Positions 18,983 through 27,694 of a stretch of DNA of 64,000 nucleotides are shown here, piece after piece. Position numbers and translations under genes: made by a program. The notes under the pieces are model-generated. The model made no database searches. It saw only the letters and a program-made list of their open reading frames with translations, and was not told the DNA's origin. The stretch's first letter is position 1; each line of letters begins with the position of its first letter. Source of the stretch: Halorussus halobius (GTDB lineage Archaea; Halobacteriota; Halobacteria; Halobacteriales; Haladaptataceae); assembly GCF_004765805.1 (NCBI RefSeq), contig NZ_SBIU01000003.1, positions 930,001 to 994,000 on the forward strand, read 5' to 3'.

Positions 18983-19426
18983 TCACTCGACCGCGCGTTC
19001 GACGTAGTCGACGGCCGCCTCGGGCGACGCCACGGGTTCGACGCCCGGCGCGTCGTGGGCGTCGAGTCCGGCGACCGGGCGGTCGTACACGCCCGCGAAG
19101 CCGAGCTCCGAGAGGGTGCCGACGCCGCCGTCGACCGCGATCACCGCGTCGCCGTTGAGCACCACGAGCGCGTTCCGGGCGTGGCCCAGTCCCGTGGCGA
19201 TTGGCACGTTGACGTGGCGGTTGGCGGCGGCGCGGTCCTCGCCCGGCAGGATGCCGACGGTCCGACCGCCGGCCTCGCTCGCGCCGCGACACGCCGCTTC
19301 CATGACGCCCCCGCGACCGCCACAGACGAGGGTGTGGCCGCGCTCGGCCAACAGGCGACCGACCGCCGCCGCGACGCCGGCCTCCGACTCGGGGACTGTA
19401 CCGCCGCCGATGACGCTGATTCGCAT
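18983..19426 (-). CDS. TIGR00725/LOG-like Rossmann protein
   Basis: A 147-aa protein from ATG 19426 (MRISVIGGGTVPESE). It has the lysine-decarboxylase-like (LOG) fold signatures: CGGRGGVMEAACRGASEAGG, then GRTVGILPGE and a later DGGVGTLSELGFA. The conserved GGxGTxxE-type loop is present. TIGR00725-type proteins are predicted nucleotide or cofactor binders; activity in archaea is not established. It diverges from the isoaspartyl peptidase gene with 120 bp between starts. Longer frames upstream are antisense to that gene and are rejected. Confidence 0.85.
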   Translation of the reverse strand: MRISVIGGGTVPESEAGVAAAVGRLLAERGHTLVCGGRGGVMEAACRGASEAGGRTVGILPGEDRAAANRHVNVPIATGLGHARNALVVLNGDAVIAVDGGVGTLSELGFAGVYDRPVAGLDAHDAPGVEPVASPEAAVDYVERAVE

Positions 19427-19546
19427 ACCGGGACGTCCCGGTCGCGGGAAGTTGAGCGTGTCGCTGGCCGCCGGGCGACTGACGGCGGGCGCTCGCGGAC
19501 TGCCGATTGGGCCGGATTTAAGCCGCCACCCGAACCACCACCGAAC

Positions 19547-20431
19547 ATGCAGGTCATCGTTCACGGCGGCGCGGGAACCGTCCCCGACGAACCCGAACCC
19601 AGACAGGCGGCCCTCGACGAGGCGGCCGAGGCCGGCGCACGGGAAGCCGACGTCCTCGACGCGGTCGAGGCCGCAGTCCGGGTCCTCGAATCCGCTCCCC
19701 GGTTCAACGCCGGCGTGGGCGGTGCAATCCAGAGCGACGGCGTAATCCGCACCGACGCGGGCGTGATGACCAGCGACCGCGAGGCGGGCGCGGTCTGCTC
19801 GATGCCCGGGGTCGAACACGCCGTGAGCGCCGCCAGAGTCGTGCTGGAGGAGACGCCCCACGTCCTCGTCTCCGGAGACCACGCCGTCGAGCTCGCGGCC
19901 GACTACGGCGTCGAGACGGGCGCGGACCTCCGGTCCGACGACACCCGACAGCGGTGGGCCGGCCTCGACGACCGCCCCGAGGGGTCGCCGCGCGACCACC
20001 TCGACTGGCTCCGCGAGCGATTCGGCACCAGCCCGCACGACCCGAAAGACCACGACACGGTGGGCGCGGTCGCGACCGACGGCGACGCGTTCGCGGCCGC
20101 GACCTCCACGGGCGGTCGGTGGCTCGCGCTCGCCGGCCGAGTCGGCGACGTGCCCCAGGTCGGGAGCGGCTTCTACGCGGCTCCCGCGGGCGGCGCGAGC
20201 GCGACCGGGGCGGGCGAGGACATCGCCAAGACCACGCTGAGCCGGCGGGCGGTCCGTCACCTCGAATCCGGGCACGACGCGCAGGCGGCCGCCGACCGGG
20301 CCATCGAGGAGTTCGGCGAACTCACCGGCTCCTCGGCGGGAGTCATCGTCCTCGACCGCGAGGGCGACGCCGGCAGCGCCTTCAACTCGGACGGAATGCA
20401 GACCGCTGTCGGGTCGACTCGCGGCGAGTGA
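19547..20431 (+). CDS. isoaspartyl peptidase / L-asparaginase (Ntn hydrolase)
   Basis: A 294-aa protein from ATG 19547 (MQVIVHGGAG, the classical start of this family). The segment NAGVGGAIQSDGVIRTDAG and the autoprocessing site HDTVGAVA (nucleophile Thr after Asp) are present, as is the later STGG substrate loop. The precursor cleaves before the Thr to give the alpha and beta chains. It hydrolyses beta-aspartyl dipeptides and asparagine in the cytoplasm. It stands alone, with the next gene convergent. Confidence 0.92.
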   Translation: MQVIVHGGAGTVPDEPEPRQAALDEAAEAGAREADVLDAVEAAVRVLESAPRFNAGVGGAIQSDGVIRTDAGVMTSDREAGAVCSMPGVEHAVSAARVVLEETPHVLVSGDHAVELAADYGVETGADLRSDDTRQRWAGLDDRPEGSPRDHLDWLRERFGTSPHDPKDHDTVGAVATDGDAFAAATSTGGRWLALAGRVGDVPQVGSGFYAAPAGGASATGAGEDIAKTTLSRRAVRHLESGHDAQAAADRAIEEFGELTGSSAGVIVLDREGDAGSAFNSDGMQTAVGSTRGE

Positions 20432-20511
20432 CGCCCGACACCGGACGCTATCGGCTCGGGCCGCGAAAGAAGTGAATCGGGTCGAGCCCCGCCTCGCGGC
20501 GGCGCTCCGCT

Positions 20512-22281
20512 TCAGGCTTCGGTGGTCGTCTCGTCCCCGGCGGCGTCCTCCTCGTCGCCGTCGACGGTGGTTTCCTCGTCGTCGGCTTCGACGGTGGTCT
20601 CGTCGCCGTCCTCTTCGGTCGTCTCTTCGTCGGCACCGAGGCCGTCGTCTTCCTCGGTGGTGGTCTCGGCGTCGCCCTCGACGGTCGTCTCCTCGTCGCT
20701 CGCGTCAGCGTCGCCGGTGTTTATCTCCTCGTCGTCGGTCTGGTTCCCCTCGGCGATGGACAGTTCCGCGGTCTGGTTCGCGCCGTTGGTGTAGACGCCG
20801 TGGGTGTAGGTACCCGGCGGGAACTGGCCGATGCTGACGTTGAACGTCACGGTCTCGGCGCTCTCGGCCGGCACCTGCACGAGTTCGGACTCGATGACGT
20901 TGCCCGCGACGCGGTAGGCGACCCGCTGGACGGTCTGGCCGTTGCCGACGTTGGCGACGGTCGCCTCGACGGTGTACTCGTCACCCTGCTGGACCTCGGA
21001 CGGTGCCGAGACGTCCTGAATCGCGAAGACGCCGACCTGCCCGCTCTCGACGTCGAACGTCGCGCCCGGTTGCACGGACGCAATCACGCGGTCGACCGTC
21101 GCGCTCCCGACCGAGACGCTCTCGACCGTCCCGTCCTGGGCGTCGGTCCCGTCCGCTTCGGTCGTGGTCTCGTCCTGGAGCGCGGCCTCCTCGGTCGTCG
21201 TCTCCTCGGTGTCCGCGCCGAGGCCGTCGTCCTCCGCGGTCGTCTCTTCGTCACCGAGCTCGTCGCCTGCGTCCGCTTCGGTCGTCTCTTCGTCGGCACC
21301 GAGCCCATCGTCCTCCTCGGTCGTCTCTTCGTCGTCGGCACCGACGCCGTCGTCTTCAGCTTCCTCCTCGGTCGTCGTCTCCTCGGCGTCCGTCCCGCTC
21401 GCGCCGGCCTGAACGTCGGTCAGCGCGAGCGTTCCGACGCTCAGCTGCTGGACCTCGACGGTCTGGACGGTCGCGCTCTCGACGGTCTGCTCGTCGAGGC
21501 TGGTGTCGTTCGCGACCGTCGTCTCCTGGGCGTCGGCGTCCTGGGTCGTGGTCACCTGGTCCTCACCTGCGTCGGCCCCGTCACCGTCGTCCGCTTCGGT
21601 CGTGGTCTCGTCCTGGAGCGCGGCCTCCTCGGTCGTCGTCTCCTCGGTGTCCGCGCCGAGGCCGTCGTCCTCCGCGGTCGTCTCTTCGTCACCGAGCTCG
21701 TCGCCTGCGTCCGCTTCGGTCGTCTCTTCGTCGGCACCGAGCCCATCGTCCTCCTCGGTCGTCTCTTCGTCGGCACCGACGCCGTCGTCTTCAGCCTCCT
21801 CGGTCGTCGTCTCCTCGTCCGCGGTGGTCTCGGCCGCGCCCTGCCCGGCCGTCTGGACGCTCACGCGGTCGACGGTGAGCTGCGAGACGTTCATCTGCTC
21901 GATGGTCAGGTCCTGCACCGTGACCGAATCGACGGACGCGTCGCCGGTCAGGCCGGCTCCGAGGCTCTCGGCGTCGGTCTCGACGCTGTCCATCGAGACG
22001 TTCTCGAGGGAGACGGCTCCGAGCTCGACGCCCTCGAGCGTACCGCTTTCGAGCGTCTCGTTCTTGTTCGTGATCTGTATCGTGTCGACGTGCATCCGCT
22101 CTATCGTCGCGTTCTCGACCGTGACGTCGTCTATCTGCAGTGTGTCGACGGTCGCGTCTTGGAGCATCACGCCCTCGCCAGCGTCGGCGGGCGCGGACGA
22201 CGCGCCCCCGAGCGCCGCCACCGGAACGCCGGCGAACGCGAGGACCGCCGTCATCAGTACTACGCCAGTTTCTCGTTGCAT
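20512..22281 (-). CDS. secreted acidic repeat protein (DETT/EETT-rich)
   Basis: A 589-aa protein from ATG 22281. A signal peptide (MQRETGVVLMTAVLAFAGVPV...) is followed by a region of short pentapeptide-like beta repeats (DATVDTLQIDDVTVENATIE), reminiscent of repetitive surface proteins. Two long acidic blocks are built of DDGLGADEETTEADAGDELG-type units, and a beta-sandwich-like segment lies at about 420-520 (VEATVANVGNGQTVQRVAYRV). A final acidic EETT tail closes the chain. The two acidic blocks are almost identical in DNA. It is probably an exported, possibly glycosylated Thr-rich protein. No enzyme motif is seen. Confidence 0.8.
   Translation of the reverse strand: MQRETGVVLMTAVLAFAGVPVAALGGASSAPADAGEGVMLQDATVDTLQIDDVTVENATIERMHVDTIQITNKNETLESGTLEGVELGAVSLENVSMDSVETDAESLGAGLTGDASVDSVTVQDLTIEQMNVSQLTVDRVSVQTAGQGAAETTADEETTTEEAEDDGVGADEETTEEDDGLGADEETTEADAGDELGDEETTAEDDGLGADTEETTTEEAALQDETTTEADDGDGADAGEDQVTTTQDADAQETTVANDTSLDEQTVESATVQTVEVQQLSVGTLALTDVQAGASGTDAEETTTEEEAEDDGVGADDEETTEEDDGLGADEETTEADAGDELGDEETTAEDDGLGADTEETTTEEAALQDETTTEADGTDAQDGTVESVSVGSATVDRVIASVQPGATFDVESGQVGVFAIQDVSAPSEVQQGDEYTVEATVANVGNGQTVQRVAYRVAGNVIESELVQVPAESAETVTFNVSIGQFPPGTYTHGVYTNGANQTAELSIAEGNQTDDEEINTGDADASDEETTVEGDAETTTEEDDGLGADEETTEEDGDETTVEADDEETTVDGDEEDAAGDETTTEA
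21151..21822. repeat. near-identical intragenic duplication, offset 438 bp
   Basis: Bases from 21151 to about 21390 recur from 21589 to about 21822 with only in-frame triplet indels and hardly any substitutions. Both begin GTCCGCTTCGGTCGTGGTCT. Synonymous positions have not diverged, so the duplication is recent or is kept alike by recombination. Confidence 0.85.
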
Positions 22282-22679
22282 ATGCGTCCCATCACATCCC
22301 CGGATTCGGCAATAAACGGGACCAACCGTTTCGTTCCGTTTGGGCTTTCGACGGCCTATTACTGCCGTTATCGGGGACTTATCCGGTCGGTACGACGGCC
22401 CTAACGGCTCGGTGATATGTATCGCAACGGAACTGTTCGGTCGGGCACTGGCGTCGCGGCCCGGACGGGACTGACCCGGCGACGCGGGCCGGGTCGGCGC
22501 GTCGACTCGAAATGGACCGGGCGGGACGAGCGCGGTCGATGACGGAACGGACCCACTGCGCCACGGAGGCCCCGTGGTGGACCGGAGCAGTCGAGCCGAC
22601 GGTCGGGCCACGACGCGGTCGAACCCCGGACGATTCCCCCACTTTGGCCGTGGCACGGGCGGCGCGACGCGCGGACTGG
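22282..22679. other. 398-bp gap
   Basis: This is the upstream region of the secreted repeat protein and the downstream region of the small zinc-ribbon gene, all on the minus strand. It is high-G+C, with long chance open frames on both strands, and I see no supported gene. A less G+C-rich stretch at about 22300-22375 (GGCAATAAACGGG) probably holds the promoter of the repeat protein. Confidence 0.4.
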
Positions 22680-22880
22680 TTACGCGTTGTTCATCCGCTG
22701 GGTGGCGGTCGCTCCGCATATCTGGCACTCGGTGACGCGGTACGGTTCCCGGGAGAACTCGGCGTTCTCCCGCTTCTGGCTCTCGGTCCGAATCTGGACC
22801 GAGACCTCGTGTGGCGTCTCGCGCTGGCACTCGTCGCACGACTCCGTTATCGCCTGGAAACCCTGGTTTTGTGTAGCCAT
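22680..22880 (-). CDS. small zinc beta-ribbon protein
   Basis: A 66-aa protein from ATG 22880 (MATQNQGFQAITESCDECQRE). Two CxxC pairs (CDEC at 15-18, CQIC near 55-58), about 40 residues apart, form a probable zinc ribbon. The middle is charged with a beta-strand-like SVQIRTES stretch. This type of short, widespread haloarchaeal zinc-ribbon protein has no assigned function. A purine-rich GAGGAGAG sequence lies eight to twelve bases before the ATG, and a TATA-like TTTTTATG lies about 45 bases before it. Confidence 0.7.
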   Translation of the reverse strand: MATQNQGFQAITESCDECQRETPHEVSVQIRTESQKRENAEFSREPYRVTECQICGATATQRMNNA

Positions 22881-23340
22881 CGTGACTCTCCTCTCGGTAT
22901 CTCCTTGGACTGACACGAGCATAAAAACCCCTCTCCGTTAGGGGGTGTTCGAACCGTTTATTCGGCCGCATTCATGCGGTTCTCCGCATGAACGGCACGA
23001 GAAGGTACGAGATAGTTCATGCGTCCCGCAGAAACAGTAATGAAACAGAAAACCGCTGCAACGGCCGAAGATTTTAAGTTCTAGTTCGTGTCACAGGCGG
23101 AATCATAGAGCAGCGACCGCGTAGCCGTCACGAAGCGCCAGCGACTCGGTTCCGACGGTGGGGTCGGTCGCTCAGGCCTCGGGTGGGCCGCCCGGTAGCG
23201 TCCGCGGCTCGACGAATTGTCGGCGCGCGCGGATATCCGACCGTTCGCAGCAATCGCGGGGCGAGATTCGAGGCGGCCCAGCCAGGAATCCGGCGGATAT
23301 ACGGTGGTCGAGGTGACAGACTCACGCAGGTCGATTCGAG
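22881..23340. other. 460-bp divergent intergenic region with hairpin
   Basis: It lies between the zinc-ribbon gene and trkH. TTCATGCGG and CCGCATGAA at 22971-22992 form a perfect 9-bp stem with a TTCT loop. An A+T-rich stretch near 23070-23085 (GATTTTAAGTTCTAG) could be a promoter, although it is about 255 bp from the trkH start. No gene is supported. Confidence 0.45.
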
Positions 23341-24867
23341 GTGCACGTGGACTACCGGACGAGCGTTGGATTCGTCGGCAGCATCCTGAAGTACCTCTCG
23401 CTCGCGCCACTGTTTCCCGCAGCCGTGGCGGTGTACTACGGCGAGAGCCCGCTCCCGTTCGTCGTTACCGCCGCCACGATGGTCGCACTTGGCGCAGGTC
23501 TCGAACGGCTGCGAGCGGACGACGAACTCGGTCACAGGGAGGCGTTCCTGCTGGTCGCGCTGACGTGGCTCGTAGTTCCGGTCGTCGGCACGATACCGTA
23601 TCTGGTCGCGGGACAGGGTACGGTCGCACACCCGGTGAACGCGCTGTTCGAGAGCATGAGCGGGTTCACCACCACGGGGTCGACAGTGCTCGAGGAGATA
23701 TCGTTCGAGCGCCACTCCCACGGGATACTCATGTGGCGACAGCTCACTCAGTGGCTCGGCGGGATGGGCATCCTCGTGCTGATGGTCGCCATCCTCTCGG
23801 AACTGGCCGTCGGCGGTGCCCAGGTTCTCAACGAGGAGGCACCCGGACTGTCGCTGGAGAAGCTCACGCCCCGGATTCAGGACACCGCGCGTGCGCTCTG
23901 GAAGATATACGCCGGGTTCACGCTCGCGGCGGTCGCGGTGTACTACGGACTCCACCTCGCGGGGGCCGCGCCGAACATGAACTTCTACAACGCGGTCGCC
24001 CACGCCCTGACGACCCTCCCGACGGGCGGGTTCTCGCCCGAGGCGCGGAGCGTGGAGGCGTTCGCCCCGATAGTCCAGTGGGCGGTCGTCCCGTTCATGG
24101 TCGTCGCCGGCACCAACTTCGCGCTGTTCTGGCACGCGTTCTTGGGCCGGCCCGAGCGGCTCTACCGGAACGCCGAGTTCCGGTCGTACCTCCTCGCGAT
24201 GGGCGTCGTGAGCGTTCTCCTGTCCGCGCTGCTGTTCGTCGGCGTCGGCCTCGAACGCGTACCGGCGGGCGTTCCCGCGATACCCGGTGACCTCGAACAC
24301 GCGGTTCGGCAGGCTGTGTTCCAGACCGCGGCCATCGTCACGACCACGGGGTACGCGAGCATGGACTTCAACGCGTGGGACGCCTCCGCGAAGACCGTCC
24401 TGCTGTTGGCGATGTTCCTCGGCGGGTCCGCCGGGTCGGCGGCCGGGTCGGTCAAAATCGTCCGGTGGGTCCTCGTCCGGAAGGCAATCGGCCGGGAGCT
24501 GTTCACGACGATTCACCCCGACGCGGTCCGGCCCGTCCGGATGGCCGACGAGGTGGTCGACGAGGACACGCTCCGGGGCGTGTTCGTGTTCGTGCTGACG
24601 TTCCTGATTATCTTCGCGGTCTCGACCGTCGTGCTCTTCCTGGATGCCCACCGGGTCGGGCTCGACCTCTCGGCCATCGAGGCGGTGAGCGCCGCCATCG
24701 CGACGCTGGGCAACGTCGGCCCCGGCGTCGGCATCGTCGGGCCGATGAACAGCTTCGAGCCGTTCTCGAACGCCGCGAAGCTCTACATGGCGTTCCTGAT
24801 GTGGATCGGTCGGCTGGAGGTGCTCTCCGTGCTGGTGATCCTGACGCCGTCGTTCTGGTCGCAGTAG
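23341..24867 (+). CDS. trkH: TrkH-type potassium uptake channel subunit
   Basis: A 508-aa membrane protein from GTG 23341. The four pore repeats of the Trk/Ktr/HKT family are visible as ESMSGFTTTGSTV, LTTLPTGGFSP, TTTGYASMDF and ATLGNVGPGVG, each with the selectivity-filter glycine, separated by long hydrophobic helices. It imports K+ as the main osmolyte of a salt-in halophile, normally gated by a TrkA RCK protein, which is not encoded next to it here. The GTG start places the first helix at the usual distance. Confidence 0.93.
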   Translation: MHVDYRTSVGFVGSILKYLSLAPLFPAAVAVYYGESPLPFVVTAATMVALGAGLERLRADDELGHREAFLLVALTWLVVPVVGTIPYLVAGQGTVAHPVNALFESMSGFTTTGSTVLEEISFERHSHGILMWRQLTQWLGGMGILVLMVAILSELAVGGAQVLNEEAPGLSLEKLTPRIQDTARALWKIYAGFTLAAVAVYYGLHLAGAAPNMNFYNAVAHALTTLPTGGFSPEARSVEAFAPIVQWAVVPFMVVAGTNFALFWHAFLGRPERLYRNAEFRSYLLAMGVVSVLLSALLFVGVGLERVPAGVPAIPGDLEHAVRQAVFQTAAIVTTTGYASMDFNAWDASAKTVLLLAMFLGGSAGSAAGSVKIVRWVLVRKAIGRELFTTIHPDAVRPVRMADEVVDEDTLRGVFVFVLTFLIIFAVSTVVLFLDAHRVGLDLSAIEAVSAAIATLGNVGPGVGIVGPMNSFEPFSNAAKLYMAFLMWIGRLEVLSVLVILTPSFWSQ

Positions 24868-24912
24868 CGGCCCGCGGGACGTGAACTTCCGAGTCCATCC
24901 CGAACCGCCCGA

Positions 24913-24962
24913 CGAGGGGATGGTCCGTCCAGCGAGGGGATGGCCCGTCCAACGAGGGGAGG
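24913..24962. repeat. three short tandem repeats, period 20 bp
   Basis: CGAGGGGATGGTCCGTCCAG is repeated with small changes at 24913, 24933 and 24953, between trkH and the HIT gene. No function is evident. It may form the trkH 3' end. Confidence 0.6.
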
Positions 24963-25005
24963 CCGAACCGGGGCTTCCTAAACCCTGCGGGCATACGGAG
25001 GCGAC

Positions 25006-25542
25006 ATGGACCAGCTATTCGCGCCGTGGCGCATCGACTGGGTCGAGAAGGAGGACAAGAATCCCGACGTCGAGGAGTGCGTCTTCTGCGAACTTCCCGA
25101 GCGCGGTGACGGCCGCGACCACCGCATCGCCGCCCGGAGCGACCGCGCGTTCGTCATGCTCAACAACGCGCCCTACAGCCCGGGCCACGCGATGGTCATC
25201 CCGCACCAACACACCGGCGACTACCGCGACCTCGACGACGAGACCCTGCTCGACCACGCCCGCCTGAAACAGCGCACCTTCGACGCGCTCGACGCCGCGT
25301 TCGATCCCGACGGCTTCAACGCGGGCCTCAACCTCGGCCGCGGGGCGGGCGGGTCCATCGGCGACCACCTCCACACCCACGTCGTCCCGCGCTGGGAGGG
25401 CGACACCAACTTCATGCCGGTCCTCTCGGACACGAAGGTCGTCGTAGAGGCGCTCGACGAGTCCTACGACCGGGTGCGCGCTGCGTTCGCAGAGCAGGCG
25501 GGCGTCGACGCCTCGGGCGAGGGCGCGGTCCGGATCGAGTGA
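25006..25542 (+). CDS. HIT-family nucleotide hydrolase/transferase
   Basis: A 178-aa protein from ATG 25006. The histidine triad GDHLHTHVV has H121, H123 and H125 (catalytic His in the centre). An N-terminal CVFC pair could bind zinc as in Ap4A-phosphorylase-like HIT proteins, and APYSPGHAMVIPHQH is the typical upstream strand. Such enzymes split dinucleoside polyphosphates or nucleotidyl adducts. It is probably a monocistronic housekeeping gene. Confidence 0.9.
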   Translation: MDQLFAPWRIDWVEKEDKNPDVEECVFCELPERGDGRDHRIAARSDRAFVMLNNAPYSPGHAMVIPHQHTGDYRDLDDETLLDHARLKQRTFDALDAAFDPDGFNAGLNLGRGAGGSIGDHLHTHVVPRWEGDTNFMPVLSDTKVVVEALDESYDRVRAAFAEQAGVDASGEGAVRIE

Positions 25543-25615
25543 ACCGGGCGTTCGCGTCGGGTCCGACCGCCGGAAAAGCGGTACTTCCTTGCTTCCGTGG
25601 TCCCAACGTCCGACG

Positions 25616-26524
25616 ATGAATCGAAGGGCGGCCGTCCGGCGGGTCGGTGCGCTCGTGCTGGCGGTCAACGCTCTGTTGGTGGTCTCGAAGGGCGTCGTCT
25701 GGTGGACCACGGGGAGTCTCGCGGTCGGCTCGGAGGCGGTCAACAGCCTCGCAGACGTGGCCTACAGCGTGGTCGTGGTCGCGGGCCTGTACCTGACGAC
25801 CAGACCGCCGGACTTCGGCCACCCGCACGGCCACGAGCGCATCGAACCGTTCGTCTCGCTGTTCGTCGCGGTCGGGGTGTTCGCGGCCGGCGGCGCGGTG
25901 CTGTGGCGGGCCGCGACCTCGGTCCTGTCGGGCGAGGTCGCGGTCGCCACCGGCCCGGCCGCCGCCGTCGTCCTCGCGGGGACCGCCGCCGTCAAGTACG
26001 GACTCTACCGCTACTGCCTGCGGGTGGCCCAGCGGCGGCGCTCGCCCGCGCTGACCGCGACCGCCCTCGACAACCGCATCGACGTGCTGACGGCGGGCGC
26101 GGCGCTGGTCGGCGTCCTCGGCGCTCGGGCCGGAGCCCCGATACTCGACCCGCTCGCGGCCGGCGTCGTCGCGGTCGGCATCCTCTACACGGGCTACGAA
26201 ATCGTCGAGGACAACGTCGACTACCTCGTCGGAAGCGCGCCGCCCGAGCACCTCCGGTCCGAAATCGTCCGCCGGGCGCTCGACCACCCCGACGTCGAGG
26301 GCGCACACGACGTCATCGCCCACTACGTCGGCCCGGAGATCGACGTGAGCCTCCACGTCGAGGTCGAGGGCGACCGCACCCTCCGGGAGGTCCACGACAT
26401 CGAGACCGACGTGGTCGAGACCATCCGCGAACTCGGCGCGGTCGACGACGTGTTCGTCCACGTCGACCCCAAGGAACTCGGCGAGTGGAAAGACGACGAG
26501 ACGGTCGAGGAACTGGTCGAGTGA
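25616..26524 (+). CDS. cation diffusion facilitator (CDF) transporter
   Basis: A 302-aa protein from ATG 25616 (MNRRAAVRRV); nine upstream codons are open but unlikely. Several transmembrane helices include SLAVGSEAVNSLADVAYS and TATALDNRIDVLTAGAAL, the two CDF helices with metal-binding Asp/Asn/His positions. An HGHERIEP segment follows helix 3, and a cytoplasmic C-terminal domain (HDVIAHYVGPEIDVSLHVEV) follows. It exports divalent metal (Zn, Fe or Mn) against protons. Specificity cannot be read from the sequence. Confidence 0.9.
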   Translation: MNRRAAVRRVGALVLAVNALLVVSKGVVWWTTGSLAVGSEAVNSLADVAYSVVVVAGLYLTTRPPDFGHPHGHERIEPFVSLFVAVGVFAAGGAVLWRAATSVLSGEVAVATGPAAAVVLAGTAAVKYGLYRYCLRVAQRRRSPALTATALDNRIDVLTAGAALVGVLGARAGAPILDPLAAGVVAVGILYTGYEIVEDNVDYLVGSAPPEHLRSEIVRRALDHPDVEGAHDVIAHYVGPEIDVSLHVEVEGDRTLREVHDIETDVVETIRELGAVDDVFVHVDPKELGEWKDDETVEELVE

Positions 26525-26568
26525 GGAACGGGCCGCCGGCGTTCGACTCGTCGGGAGCAGTCGTCTCG

Positions 26569-27000
26569 CTATCGTCGCTCCCAAAGCGTCTCGATGCGTT
26601 TCTCGATGCGACCAAAGACGAGTCGGCCCACGTCACGGTGATCCGGCGGCCACCGAGCGTCCTCCGCACGGTCGCGGCTGGCGGCCGGTGGCGGATGAAA
26701 GTGATCGCGTGAGTTGTGCGCGTTCGGGTGGCGGTCCCACCGACACTCCCACGACGCGTCCCGCTGTTCTTCCTGGTAGTGGACGTTGAAGTCGTCGTTG
26801 CGGTACCAGCGAATCTCGAGGCGAGCGGATATCTCGCTCGGGTAGTACGCTCCCGAGAGGTCGACACGGAGATGCGGTTTCCCATCGTCGACTACTGCGG
26901 CCGACTCAGTCATACGACTGGCGACGAATCGGGACTGCATTCGCTCTAACACCGACCTGTCTATCGGCGCGGGACTCGCGCCGTCGTCCATCGGCACCAT
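26569..27000 (-). CDS. TumE/DUF6516-like toxin
   Basis: A 143-aa protein from ATG 27000, two bases after the stop of the helix-turn-helix gene. The core GAYYPSEISARLEIRWYR and the later DHFHPPP motif are typical of haloarchaeal proteins of the TumE/DUF6516 kind, a predicted RNase-like or nucleotidyl-modifying toxin group. The end (GRLVFGRIEKRIETLW) matches the usual helical C-terminus. Its pairing with the upstream HTH gene supports a toxin-antitoxin module. No activity can be proven from sequence. Confidence 0.75.
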   Translation of the reverse strand: MVPMDDGASPAPIDRSVLERMQSRFVASRMTESAAVVDDGKPHLRVDLSGAYYPSEISARLEIRWYRNDDFNVHYQEEQRDASWECRWDRHPNAHNSRDHFHPPPAASRDRAEDARWPPDHRDVGRLVFGRIEKRIETLWERR

Positions 27001-27002
27001 CC

Positions 27003-27518
27003 TCAACCGTGTGATGGAGCAGTGGAACCGGCGGCCTTTTTCCGGGCGCGTTCGTGAAGGCGGCGCTCCTCGATGGCGGTAGCCCAGTCACCGAGGTCGA
27101 CGTACACGTCGTCGATCTGCGCCGCGTCGAATTCGAGCACGTCGACTTCCGCAGGTGAGTCAGCGTCGTACTCGTCACGATATCCCTCGATGCTGTCGGT
27201 CAGTTCCGACACACGGACCCGCAACTCGTCGACGGTGTTCTCCCGTGCCAACTCGTTCACTCGCCGCCACTCGAAGTAGTCGGCGTTCCGCTCGTACCGT
27301 ACTGGCCGACCCTCGTGGCGAACGACGATACCGAGGTCGGCATAGAAGGACAGATACGTCCGCGCCGACTCCTCCGAGCAGTCCGCCCGCTCGGCGATCT
27401 CGGCGACGGTCGTCGGCTCTCGGAGATGGAGGACCGCGCCGTACACCCGTTGTTTCGTATCTTCACCCTCGAAGGGTCTATCGAACGGTGGCGGCCCGTC
27501 GCGACGAGCATCGTCCAT
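27003..27518 (-). CDS. winged-helix antitoxin/regulator paired with the toxin
   Basis: A 171-aa protein from ATG 27518. Residues about 20-75 form a winged helix (EDTKQRVYGAVLHLREP, then VAEIAERADCSEESARTYLS). A helical acidic C-terminus of the haloarchaeal DUF7342-like kind follows. It ends with Lys/Arg/Ala-rich residues. As first gene of the pair it is expected to bind and neutralise the toxin and to repress its own promoter; the perfect palindrome 42 bp upstream supports this. Starts further upstream would run through that palindrome. Confidence 0.75.
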   Translation of the reverse strand: MDDARRDGPPPFDRPFEGEDTKQRVYGAVLHLREPTTVAEIAERADCSEESARTYLSFYADLGIVVRHEGRPVRYERNADYFEWRRVNELARENTVDELRVRVSELTDSIEGYRDEYDADSPAEVDVLEFDAAQIDDVYVDLGDWATAIEERRLHERARKKAAGSTAPSHG

Positions 27519-27559
27519 CGTACCACGTACGACGGGAGTAGCACATATATTTCTTTTTC

Positions 27560-27581
27560 TCGCCAATATATATTGGCGAGG
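27560..27581. promoter_or_regulatory. perfect 22-bp palindrome over a TATA box
   Basis: The arms CTCGCCAATAT and ATATTGGCGAG are exact inverses with no spacer, and the centre reads TATATAT. It lies 42 bp upstream of the HTH antitoxin ATG, where the TATA box should be. Occupancy by a dimeric regulator would block TBP, so it is probably the autoregulatory operator. Confidence 0.8.
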
Positions 27582-27694
27582 CGGTCGCCACTCCGGAGAT
27601 GGGTCTCGCCGTATCTGGCCTGTAACGGGGTACAGTCGGCTACCGGCAGCGAAGCGCACTGAAGACCGTCAGTCGAGTGCGAACGAGCACCGAC

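Noticed and set aside
18983..20275. Long minus-strand frame continuing upstream of the LOG-like protein
   Set aside because: Beyond 19426 it is antisense to the isoaspartyl peptidase gene and has no conserved sequence.
20800..22404. Long plus-strand frame of 534 codons opposite the secreted repeat protein
   Set aside because: Antisense shadow of a high-G+C gene; the minus strand has a signal peptide and coherent repeats.
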